Below, in pieces: positions 44,803 through 51,477 of a DNA stretch of 64,000 nucleotides. Below the pieces are notes generated by a model. The model was not told the DNA's origin. It did no database searches and saw nothing but the letters and a program-made list of their open reading frames with translations. Source of the DNA: Sulfuricurvum sp. GTDB taxonomy: Bacteria; Campylobacterota; Campylobacteria; Campylobacterales; Sulfurimonadaceae. A program made the translations under genes and the position numbers. The stretch covers positions 1 through 64,000 of the forward strand of contig NZ_JAUYFF010000016.1 of NCBI RefSeq assembly GCF_030691015.1, given 5' to 3'. The stretch's first letter is position 1, and each line of letters opens with the position of its first letter.

Positions 44803-45705
44803 TTAGCTCAAAATCGCCTTAGCGAGTTCAAACTGATTGGCCGTCATAATGTGGATTTTCGGATGGAGTGCTTTGAGTTCTTCGAAAAGGGTTTTGCTTA
44901 GCTCAAATCCGACTCTGTACTCTTCTTCTGGGCTGATGAGGGATGCCGCTTCGAGTGCTTCGACCCATGCATGAGGCACATAAATCCCCGGAACGTTTTC
45001 ATCTAAAAAGCGGGCAGTACGGAGTTTCGTGATCGGAAAATAGCCCAAAACGAGGACACAAGAGCCATTGTTCTCACGGTTGGCTTCCGCCATCATATCG
45101 AGTAATTTTTTGGCGTTTTCGAGATCGTAGACGGGTTGGGAGATAATGCCGATGGCTCCGTGAGCTACTTTTTTGGTCATTTTCTTTTGGAGTGTCGCGG
45201 AACTTTTGGCATAGGCGTCGATAACGGCGAAGGGGTAAATCTCTTGTACGGGGGCGAGAAGTTTCTGCTCTGCCAAGTCGGTGCCGTTGTTGAGGGTTGT
45301 GATGATGTCGAGGAGGAGTTTGCTGTTCCCCTCAAAAACCCCTTTGGCGTGCGGTTGATCGGAGTAGTGGGCGCTGTCACCTGTGAGGGCAAGGATGGCA
45401 CGGACATTGGATTCATTTGCACCGAGGAGATCGGATTGCAAAGCGATACGGTTGCGGTCGCGCATACTCATCGTGGCCAGTGTCGGGAGTCCGAAACGAT
45501 CTTGGAGTTTCATCGCGGCGAAGAGGGCGTTGTATTTGAGTTTGGCAAGAGGATTGTCGGTGGTGCTGAAACCATCGACGAGTTTATCGAGACCCAATGC
45601 GGCGATTTTCTCAATCGTCGGGGCGAACTGAGCAGAACGCGACGGGGTTGTCTCTAAAGTAATATAGGTGCTGTTTCGTAGTTTATCTATAAAGGTTTCG
45701 AACAA
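44803..45705 (-). CDS. Divergent methylenetetrahydrofolate reductase
   Basis: A 300-residue (beta/alpha)8 protein of the MetF superfamily: ITLETTPSRSAQFAPTIEKI at the N-terminus, LATMSMRDRNRIALQSDLLG in the middle (folate region) and LALTGDSAHYSDQPHAKGVF. Later come GAIGIISQPVYDLENAKKLL and LGYFPIT. It would reduce 5,10-methylene-THF to 5-methyl-THF for methionine synthesis. The canonical FEFFPPK start is replaced by LETTPSR, so it belongs to a divergent branch, and the electron donor is unknown. The start codon is TTG, with AAAGG six bases before it, and it is transcribed divergently from serB. Confidence 0.78.
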   Translation of the reverse strand: MFETFIDKLRNSTYITLETTPSRSAQFAPTIEKIAALGLDKLVDGFSTTDNPLAKLKYNALFAAMKLQDRFGLPTLATMSMRDRNRIALQSDLLGANESNVRAILALTGDSAHYSDQPHAKGVFEGNSKLLLDIITTLNNGTDLAEQKLLAPVQEIYPFAVIDAYAKSSATLQKKMTKKVAHGAIGIISQPVYDLENAKKLLDMMAEANRENNGSCVLVLGYFPITKLRTARFLDENVPGIYVPHAWVEALEAASLISPEEEYRVGFELSKTLFEELKALHPKIHIMTANQFELAKAILS

Positions 45706-45719
45706 AAGGTGCCTTTGGA

Positions 45720-45737
45720 TATAATTGCGTCATTATA
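45720..45737. promoter_or_regulatory. Facing -10 elements of the divergent serB and metF-like genes
   Basis: TATAAT at 45720-45725 (plus strand, serB) and ATTATA at 45732-45737 (a minus-strand TATAAT for the MTHFR gene) form a perfect inverted repeat with six bases between. Predicted start sites are near 45732 (plus) and 45725 (minus), so both polymerases could not bind at once. Confidence 0.58.
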
Positions 45738-45758
45738 ACAAAATGTGGGAAATCTATT

Positions 45759-46391
45759 TTGATAAAATTAGCGGTATTTGATTTTGATTCGACATTGATG
45801 GATGGCGAAACTATCGATTTTTTTGCGGAAGCACTAGGCATCGGTGAACAAGTGAGTGCAATCACGGAGCGGGCGATGAATGGAGAACTCGATTTTTTCG
45901 AGTCTTTACAGCAGCGTGTCACTCTTTTAAAAGGGTTGGAATTTGGTCTTGTCGAAGAGATTTGCCAAAACCTCCCTTACATGAACGGTGCGGTAGAGAC
46001 AATCGCGGCACTGAAAGAACGCGGTATCAAAGTGGTCTGTTTTAGCGGTGGCTTTCGAACGGCGACCTCGTACGCGAAAAATATCCTCGGATACGATGCC
46101 GATTTCTCCAATGTTCTTCATGCGAAAGAGGGAAAGCTCACGGGGCTTGTCGGCGGAGATATGATGTTTGATTTTTCCAAAGGGGATATGCTGAAGCGTC
46201 TGCAAGGACTTTTCGGCATCAGCGAAGAAGAGACAATGGTGGTGGGTGACGGTGCGAACGATCGTTCGATGTTTGCCCATGCCGGAACCCGTGTTGCGTT
46301 TTGCGCCAAAGAGATCCTCAAAAAAGAGGCAAATGTTATCGTAGATACAAAAGACCTCACACAGATTATTACAAAGGTATTTCCATGTTAG
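45759..46391 (+). CDS. serB: Phosphoserine phosphatase
   Basis: A 210-residue HAD phosphatase. Motif I is FDFDSTLMDGET with the nucleophile and acid Asp residues, motif II is VVCFSGGFRTATSYAK, and motifs III and IV are LKRLQGLFG and VVGDGANDRSMFAHAG. It removes phosphate from L-phosphoserine, the last step of serine synthesis. It lacks an N-terminal ACT domain, so it is the short form. The start codon is TTG at 45759 with GGGA about eight bases before it. It overlaps the next small gene by seven bases. Confidence 0.92.
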   Translation: MIKLAVFDFDSTLMDGETIDFFAEALGIGEQVSAITERAMNGELDFFESLQQRVTLLKGLEFGLVEEICQNLPYMNGAVETIAALKERGIKVVCFSGGFRTATSYAKNILGYDADFSNVLHAKEGKLTGLVGGDMMFDFSKGDMLKRLQGLFGISEEETMVVGDGANDRSMFAHAGTRVAFCAKEILKKEANVIVDTKDLTQIITKVFPC

Positions 46392-46726
46392 AAAATTCAT
46401 TGTGGCTTCGCTACAACCCGACTAAAACGATCCGTGAAGTGTTGGCGCGGCTTTATGAGTGCAGTGCGGTAGAGATCGGGGCGGATGAACGTGCATTGTA
46501 CGCATCACTTAAACGTCACCTTACCAAAAAAGAGTTTCGGATGGTTATGATGAGTGAGGCGGGACTCTCGCCGGAAGAGATCGGAGCTGAAGTCGGACTG
46601 GTCGGTGAGGAACTTACCAAAGCACAATATAAGGCGTATCGTAAAATTCGTCAAGACAAAATCCGATTGGAAGTTCGTGCAAGCAAAGTGAAAGAAGAGG
46701 CTGATCCGGAGATTGAAGCAGAATAA
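46385..46726 (+). CDS. Small uncharacterised protein with HTH-like segment
   Basis: A 113-residue, charged, all-helical protein starting MLENSLWLRYNPTKTIREVL. The middle LTKKEFRMVMMSEAGLSPEEI followed by GAEVGLVGEELTKAQYKAYRK resembles a helix-turn-helix such as sigma region 4, but no family is recognised. There is no signal peptide or membrane segment. The C-terminal 25 residues are highly charged. Its start lies inside the serB end (seven-base overlap), so it is translationally coupled to serB. DNA or RNA binding is only a guess. Confidence 0.7.
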   Translation: MLENSLWLRYNPTKTIREVLARLYECSAVEIGADERALYASLKRHLTKKEFRMVMMSEAGLSPEEIGAEVGLVGEELTKAQYKAYRKIRQDKIRLEVRASKVKEEADPEIEAE

Positions 46727-46748
46727 AGTGTGAGAGTTTGATACATTT

Positions 46749-46776
46749 TTGATAAAAAAAGCCAAAAATCTATCAC
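46749..46776 (+). promoter_or_regulatory. Possible promoter of the cytochrome c gene
   Basis: TTGATA at 46749-46754 and TATCAC at 46771-46776 are 16 bases apart. If used, the leader is about 120 bases long and includes the hairpin at 46833-46874. Match is moderate. Confidence 0.28.
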
Positions 46777-46832
46777 ATTAACATTCAGTTAAAGCTCCAT
46801 TTATCCTTTATCCGATATCATTAAAGCGTATC

Positions 46833-46874
46833 AAGGCACCTTCACTGTTTTTTCGAAAATGTTGAAGGTGTCTT
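46833..46874 (+). promoter_or_regulatory. Long stem-loop in the cytochrome c leader
   Basis: AAGGCACCTTCA (46833-46844) pairs with TGAAGGTGTCTT (46863-46874) in a 12-base stem with one G-U pair. The 18-base loop can add an inner TTTT/AAAA pairing. It ends 28 bases before the ATG at 46903. There is no U-tract after it on the plus strand, so it is not a normal terminator. It may stabilise or regulate the message. Confidence 0.5.
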
Positions 46875-46902
46875 AAAATCAATAATTTCGAAGGAGAACG
46901 AC

Positions 46903-47235
46903 ATGAAAAAGTCAGCTTCATGCTTCCTTGCAGCTCTTGTTGCCGTAGGGATGATGAGTACAACGGCATCTGCCGATGTTAAAAAAGGTCAAAAAGTTTA
47001 TTTGAAAACTTGTAAAAATTGTCATGGTAACGGTACTAAAGGTGCTGCTATGCATACACAAGACGAGTGGGATGACCTTTTTGCTAACGGCGGTGCAAAC
47101 ATTATTAAAGCACACGCAAATGATAAATCAGCAGCATATTTCAACGGTGATGCATTTAAAAGCCAATCACAAGATCTACGCGATTTCTTGTTTGAATACG
47201 GTTCTGATTCAGGCAACGTCCCTTCTTGCGGCTAA
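46903..47235 (+). CDS. Periplasmic monohaem cytochrome c
   Basis: A 110-residue class-I cytochrome c. It has a signal peptide (MKKSASCFLAALVAVGMMST, cleavage near TASA-D), then GQKVYLKTCKNCHGNG with the haem motif CKNCH at 37-41. M48 in GAAMHT is one candidate axial ligand. The mature protein is about 86 residues and ends in SCG, leaving one free cysteine. It probably carries electrons in the periplasm to a terminal oxidase or reductase; the partner is not in the window. Strong ribosome binding site AAGGAGAA. It has a structured leader and a clear terminator, so it is a single-gene unit. Confidence 0.9.
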   Translation: MKKSASCFLAALVAVGMMSTTASADVKKGQKVYLKTCKNCHGNGTKGAAMHTQDEWDDLFANGGANIIKAHANDKSAAYFNGDAFKSQSQDLRDFLFEYGSDSGNVPSCG

Positions 47236-47240
47236 TGCCT

Positions 47241-47282
47241 TAATACCCCTCTGGGGGTGTTACCTCTCTTCCTCTTTTTTTT
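47241..47282 (+). terminator. Rho-independent terminator of the cytochrome c gene
   Basis: TAATACCCC (47241-47249) pairs with GGGGTGTTA (47254-47262) in a nine-base stem with one T-G pair and a four-base loop. It is followed by a pyrimidine-rich run ending in eight T at about 47275-47282. It begins six bases after the stop codon and is the clearest terminator in the window. Confidence 0.82.
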
Positions 47283-47354
47283 GCTAATCCGCTTTGAATT
47301 CCTTTAAATACGCAACTCAATTATTTCTTTAAACGTATCGTACTACCATTAGGC

Positions 47355-47360
47355 TACAAT
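47355..47360 (+). promoter_or_regulatory. -10 element before the SDR39U1 epimerase gene
   Basis: TACAAT at 47355-47360 gives a leader of about 18 bases with AAAGGG at 47373-47378, six bases from the ATG at 47385. That spacing favours 47385 over the ATG at 47379. Confidence 0.42.
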
Positions 47361-47384
47361 AGACCCCGAATTAAAGGGATGCGC

Positions 47385-48248
47385 ATGAAAATAGTAATAT
47401 GTGGTATAAGTGGATTTGTGGGAAGTGCATTGAAACGTTTTTTTGAAGAGAGAGGAGATTCGGTAATCGCGCTGAGTGTCCGTTCGGAAATTTCTGTTGA
47501 AACTATTGCACAGAAGTTGGAGGGGAGTGATGTTCTGATTAACCTTGCCGGAGCCAATATCTTGGGACGTTGGACGAGCGAGTATAAAGAACTATTGCGC
47601 CAAAGTCGTCTGGAGACGACCGATAAACTGGTTAATGCCCTTTCTCGATGCGATCATCCTCCCCATACCTTTTTAAATGCTTCTGCTGTCGGTGTTTACG
47701 ATGCCTATCATCAGCATGATGAATTTTCTTCCCATTATGGAGATGATTTTTTGGCTACCTTGGTGCAAGATTGGGAATATTCGGCATCTAATGCCCAATC
47801 GGAACAGACCCGCGTCTGTATGATGCGCTTCGGAGTAGTTTATGCCAATGGAGGCGGTGCAATGTCTAAAATGATCCCCCCCTTTAAACTTGGATTCGGT
47901 GGAAAGATGGGAGACGGCTTTCAAATGATTTCATGGATACATTTGGATGATTTGGTTCGTGCATGTGCATTTTTGATCGATCATAAAGAGATAAATGGTG
48001 TTGTAAATTTCACTTCTCCTGAACCAATTAGCAACTTAGAACAGACAAAAGCAATGGGGCGAATTTTGCATCGTCCCACTTTTTTTGATCTCCCTGCATG
48101 GGTTGTGAAGCTTGCATTCGGCGAAGGTTCCATCGTGATGTTGGAATCCAAAGAGGTGTATCCCCGTATTTTGCAGGACGCAGGGTTTGCGTTTCGCTAC
48201 CCTACATTTGACAGTGCGATGGAAGAAATTGCTCACGCGCAAGGCTAA
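47385..48248 (+). CDS. SDR39U1/YfcH-family NAD(P)-binding epimerase-like protein
   Basis: A 287-residue extended short-chain dehydrogenase of the TIGR01777 (YfcH, SDR39U1) group. The nucleotide-binding GISGFVGSAL occurs at the N-terminus, followed by LINLAGANILGRWT, LNASAVGVYD, MRFGVVYANGGGAMSKM and FKLGFGGKMGDGFQMISWIHLDDL, all typical of that group. The reaction is not known for the family; roles in cell division or sugar metabolism have been suggested. The 3' end overlaps convergent pfkA by 47 bases, the largest overlap in the window. Confidence 0.87.
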   Translation: MKIVICGISGFVGSALKRFFEERGDSVIALSVRSEISVETIAQKLEGSDVLINLAGANILGRWTSEYKELLRQSRLETTDKLVNALSRCDHPPHTFLNASAVGVYDAYHQHDEFSSHYGDDFLATLVQDWEYSASNAQSEQTRVCMMRFGVVYANGGGAMSKMIPPFKLGFGGKMGDGFQMISWIHLDDLVRACAFLIDHKEINGVVNFTSPEPISNLEQTKAMGRILHRPTFFDLPAWVVKLAFGEGSIVMLESKEVYPRILQDAGFAFRYPTFDSAMEEIAHAQG

Positions 48249-49182
48249 GGAGCTCTTCATCGAGACGGTAAGGGTGCAACGCCACTTCGTCAATCGTTTT
48301 AAAGTTGAAATGGCTTTTGTTGTAGCAAATAACGGAATGACTTTTTCCCTCTAAGAGGGCATCGATTGCATAGGTAACAAATTTATAGGCCATGAGCCGA
48401 TCATAAACACTCGGATTTCCTCCTCGTTGGATATACCCCAAGACAGAGACACGAGACTCAAATCCAAGCTCCTTTTCAAACCATTGAGCCACTTTATTGC
48501 TATCCAACGCTTCTGAGACGACGGCGATAAAATAGTCTCGCCCATGGGCCACTTGGGATTGAAAGCACCCTTTGTAGTCGTTCATATCGATCGGAATCTC
48601 GGGGATAAGGCACATTTCCGCACCCGAGGTAATAGCAGAGATAAGCGTCAGATAGCCGCAGTCACGCCCCATGGTCTCGATAACAAATGCTCTATGGAAG
48701 GAGGATGCGGTATCCCGGATCTGATCGATGGCATCTTTGATCACCCCAAGCGCCGTATCGACCCCCAGACAATAATCGGTGCCGTTGATATCGTTATCGA
48801 TCGTTGAGGGGATACCGCAAAATGCAATACCGCTCTCGTGGTAGAACCGCTCCATCCCGCGAAAACTTCCATCCCCTCCCAATACGATGAGTTTATCAAT
48901 ACCATGAGATCGGAGATTCTCTGCGGCAACGGCACGAAAAGAGGACTCTTTGAAGCGCATTGAACGAGCAGATCCTATTTTTGTCCCACCACGGGTGATA
49001 ATCCCTGCAACGTCATGGTAATCGGCAGGAGTGATAAGGTTGTCGATCAGCCCCTCATAGCCGTTACGGACAAAATAGGGCTGCATCCCTTTAGCATATG
49101 CGTATTCAACAAAACGTTTGAGAGCGGGATTCATCCCTGATACATCCCCACCTGAGCAGAGGATGGCTATTTTTTGATTCAT
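48202..49182 (-). CDS. pfkA: 6-phosphofructokinase
   Basis: A 326-residue PFK-A family enzyme that phosphorylates fructose 6-phosphate. It shows CSGGDVSGMNPAL, the ATP-site GGDGSFRG (102-109), the catalytic Asp in IPSTIDNDINGTDY (124-137) and ETMGRDCGYLTL. G105 in GGDGS favours ATP over pyrophosphate, but the residue equivalent to E. coli Gly124 is Ser126 (PSTIDND instead of PGTIDND), so donor choice is not certain. Many Campylobacter and Helicobacter species lack PFK, so its presence suggests fuller glycolysis or glycogen use. The ATG overlaps the lipoprotein gene by four bases, placing it at the end of the mla operon. Confidence 0.92.
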   Translation of the reverse strand: MNQKIAILCSGGDVSGMNPALKRFVEYAYAKGMQPYFVRNGYEGLIDNLITPADYHDVAGIITRGGTKIGSARSMRFKESSFRAVAAENLRSHGIDKLIVLGGDGSFRGMERFYHESGIAFCGIPSTIDNDINGTDYCLGVDTALGVIKDAIDQIRDTASSFHRAFVIETMGRDCGYLTLISAITSGAEMCLIPEIPIDMNDYKGCFQSQVAHGRDYFIAVVSEALDSNKVAQWFEKELGFESRVSVLGYIQRGGNPSVYDRLMAYKFVTYAIDALLEGKSHSVICYNKSHFNFKTIDEVALHPYRLDEELLSLAREQFLPSHCQM

Positions 49183-49778
49183 TTTGTCTCCTTAATGAGT
49201 GTACTCAACCACAGAATGACTTGGCGGTTGAGTTCAAGAGTTGAATTTTTGAGTGCTTCGACTCCTCCTTGTGCATCCATAGACGCGGATGGAGAACTAA
49301 TAATAAAGCGTTTGGTCGCAAGAAGTCGTTTGGTACGCACATCGATGAGACGGTAAGTAATATCAATATAGCCATCACTGGTATTTTTTGAAAATCGGTG
49401 GTAAAAGGCATTTAAATCCGATTCGAGCATCAAATCGGCTTGAGCAGAGGAGATAGCGGGTGAGAGCGATGCAAATAAATTTTCCTCGTACAGCGATGAA
49501 AGGAGTGCGCGTTGTATCAATACGGTAGGGGTATCACTCCACCTGCTGTAGAGATAAGGGGCAGTTTCACCGTTTTCATGAAGATAAATAATATTTTTTG
49601 TAGAGAGGGAAGCAATGGATTTTCCTGAAGCGACGCTGAGGCTTTTCGAGGATTTAGGAGTACCTTGTTTCACAAGTATCGGAGGGGAGAGAAGGGTGTA
49701 CTCATTGACGGACGGCGCTTTGCTAGAGCATCCTAGCAGCACAAAAATAGTTACGAAATAAAGGATGTATTTACGCAT
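49179..49778 (-). CDS. ABC-transport auxiliary lipoprotein (PqiC/Mla-associated)
   Basis: A 199-residue lipoprotein with an N-terminal lipobox ILYFVTIFVLLGC-SSKAPS (acylated Cys at about 17), then EYTLLSPP and a domain matching the auxiliary component family seen in PqiC/YmbA (DUF330-type): YLYSRWSDTPTVLIQRALLSSL, then SDLNAFYHRFS. Such lipoproteins sit at the inner leaflet of the outer membrane and work with MCE proteins in lipid transport. It follows the MCE gene by three bases and is coupled to pfkA. Confidence 0.82.
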   Translation of the reverse strand: MRKYILYFVTIFVLLGCSSKAPSVNEYTLLSPPILVKQGTPKSSKSLSVASGKSIASLSTKNIIYLHENGETAPYLYSRWSDTPTVLIQRALLSSLYEENLFASLSPAISSAQADLMLESDLNAFYHRFSKNTSDGYIDITYRLIDVRTKRLLATKRFIISSPSASMDAQGGVEALKNSTLELNRQVILWLSTLIKETK

Positions 49779-49781
49779 GCA

Positions 49782-50738
49782 TTACTCTCCTGGACCCGGT
49801 TTCGGGGTTGATTTTTTGAACAGCAAATCGGAAGGACTCTCTCTAAGAGAGCGTAGTGTCATCTCCATTTCGTTTGTGAGGGAACGGGTTTGCTCCAGTA
49901 GGATTGTGAGTTCACTACTGGCCGGAGTAATATCATAATCACCTCGATCGACGTTGGCTTCTAGCTTTTTGATCAGGGTATGGCTCTCTCTTGAGGTTGC
50001 CTCAAGGGATTCGAGGGTTTTTGCCATTTTAGTTTGTACGAGTGTATTGAAATTACCCGAAGCGGTTTTGACGCTGATAGCAGCATCACCTACAGCTCCG
50101 AGAGACTTTGAAGCATTTTTTTCAAAGGCGATACTTTGTCCCAATAAGGCTTTAATCTCCCCTTGATAGTCGTCGATTTGAGCAGTTAAAGAGCGTAAAT
50201 GTTCTAATGATTGGGCAACGTTTTCAACATTTTTATCGCTGAAAATACGATCGGCTCGATCTAGTGTGCGGGAGAGTTTGGAGGCCACGTCACTGAGTGA
50301 TTCATCCAGACGTGTAATTAAAGAGGGGCTGGAGGGGATAGTCGGTATGGTGCCATTTCCGTTAGAGAGGAGCGGTGCATGTCGGGAACCGCCGGCTATT
50401 TCGATAAAGGCTAGCCCCGTAATACCGTAAAATTTGAGCAGTGCATTGGAATCGGTTTTGATCGGGGTCTCTTTTTTGATTTTTAGAGTTAACTCGACCT
50501 CTTCGCTGTTGTGGGGATTGATACGGATCGATTCAACTTTTCCGACGTCAACACCGTGAAATTTAACAGATGCTTCCGGGGCGAGTCCCGAGACCGATTC
50601 GGTAATAAAAACCTTATAACGGCGGTACAATCGCTCATCTTGATTGTATTTCCCCAACCAAAAAGCAAAGGCAACGAGGGCAACTGTGAAGAGGACAATG
50701 AAGACACCCATAGCGGTATAGTTAACACGTGATTCCAT
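49782..50738 (-). CDS. mlaD: MCE-domain lipid-transport protein (MlaD family)
   Basis: A 318-residue protein with an N-terminal transmembrane helix (MESRVNYTAMGVFIVLFTVA, about 8-30) and one MCE domain at about 38-115 (SVSGLAPEASVKFHGVDVGKV, then LKFYGITGLAFIEIAGG). A long helical, coiled-coil-like tail of nearly 200 residues follows. MCE proteins form hexameric rings that pass phospholipids between the membranes. The long tail is more like PqiB/LetB or plant-type MCE proteins than E. coli MlaD. The ATG at 50738 overlaps the mlaF end by 17 bases; the frame open further upstream lies in mlaF. Confidence 0.88.
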   Translation of the reverse strand: MESRVNYTAMGVFIVLFTVALVAFAFWLGKYNQDERLYRRYKVFITESVSGLAPEASVKFHGVDVGKVESIRINPHNSEEVELTLKIKKETPIKTDSNALLKFYGITGLAFIEIAGGSRHAPLLSNGNGTIPTIPSSPSLITRLDESLSDVASKLSRTLDRADRIFSDKNVENVAQSLEHLRSLTAQIDDYQGEIKALLGQSIAFEKNASKSLGAVGDAAISVKTASGNFNTLVQTKMAKTLESLEATSRESHTLIKKLEANVDRGDYDITPASSELTILLEQTRSLTNEMEMTLRSLRESPSDLLFKKSTPKPGPGE

Positions 50739-51477
50739 ACGATCCCTTTTGAAAAAAATAATCGATAATCGGATGCTCGATTGCGAGAACCTCTTCAAGG
50801 CTCCCTTCTGCAATCGCTTTTTTCTCTCCCAATAACGTAAATCGATCCACAATATGATGAATTGTATCCAAATCATGGGTCACCATAATAATAGTAAGCC
50901 CTAAAAGATCACGTAATTGTTGAATTAGTGCATCAAATTGACGTGAGCTTAGGGGGTCTAGTCCTGAGGTCGGTTCATCCAAAAAAAGGAGTTTAGGATC
51001 AAGGGCAAGGGCGCGAGCGAGAGCCGCCCGCTTAATCATCCCGCCGCTGAGCTGGGAGGGGTAGAGATGTTTTGCGTGGGGCGGAAGTCCCACAAGGTTG
51101 ATTTTTAGCCGGATCAACTCCTCGATGAGCTTAGGTGAGAGATTGGTGTATTCGTTGTAGAGGAGTGCGATGTTCTCTCCGACGGTGAGAGAGGAGTAGA
51201 GGGCGCCCGATTGAAATAGTACTCCCCAAGAGCGGCGTAACCCGGCCGCTTCCAGCGGGGTTAGTTTGGAGAGATCGTGCCCCAGAACATGGATGGTGCC
51301 GCTTTGAGGGCGCTCCAAGAGGATCATCTCCCGCATCAGGGTCGATTTACCCGATCCGCTTCCCCCTAACAGGGCGTAGATTTCGTTTTCTCGTACCGTG
51401 CAGTTGATATGGTCGTGAATCAGATGTTCTCCGAATGCAGTAACGACATCACGAACATCGATGATAATCTGTTTCAC
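50722..51477 (-). CDS. mlaF: Lipid ABC transporter ATP-binding protein (MlaF family)
   Basis: A 251-residue ABC ATPase. Walker A is LLGGSGSGKST, the signature is LSGGMIKRAALARALA (LSGGM rather than LSGGQ, as in MlaF), Walker B is LLFLDEPTSGLDP, and the H-loop is MVTHDLDTI. It powers lipid transfer together with the permease encoded just upstream, which it overlaps by four bases. Length and sequence fit the MlaF/TtgA2 group. Confidence 0.92.
   Translation of the reverse strand: MKQIIIDVRDVVTAFGEHLIHDHINCTVRENEIYALLGGSGSGKSTLMREMILLERPQSGTIHVLGHDLSKLTPLEAAGLRRSWGVLFQSGALYSSLTVGENIALLYNEYTNLSPKLIEELIRLKINLVGLPPHAKHLYPSQLSGGMIKRAALARALALDPKLLFLDEPTSGLDPLSSRQFDALIQQLRDLLGLTIIMVTHDLDTIHHIVDRFTLLGEKKAIAEGSLEEVLAIEHPIIDYFFQKGSYGITC

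Noticed and set aside
50739-50876. N-terminal extension of the MCE protein
   Set aside because: It lies inside mlaF in another frame; the transmembrane helix follows the ATG at 50738 directly.
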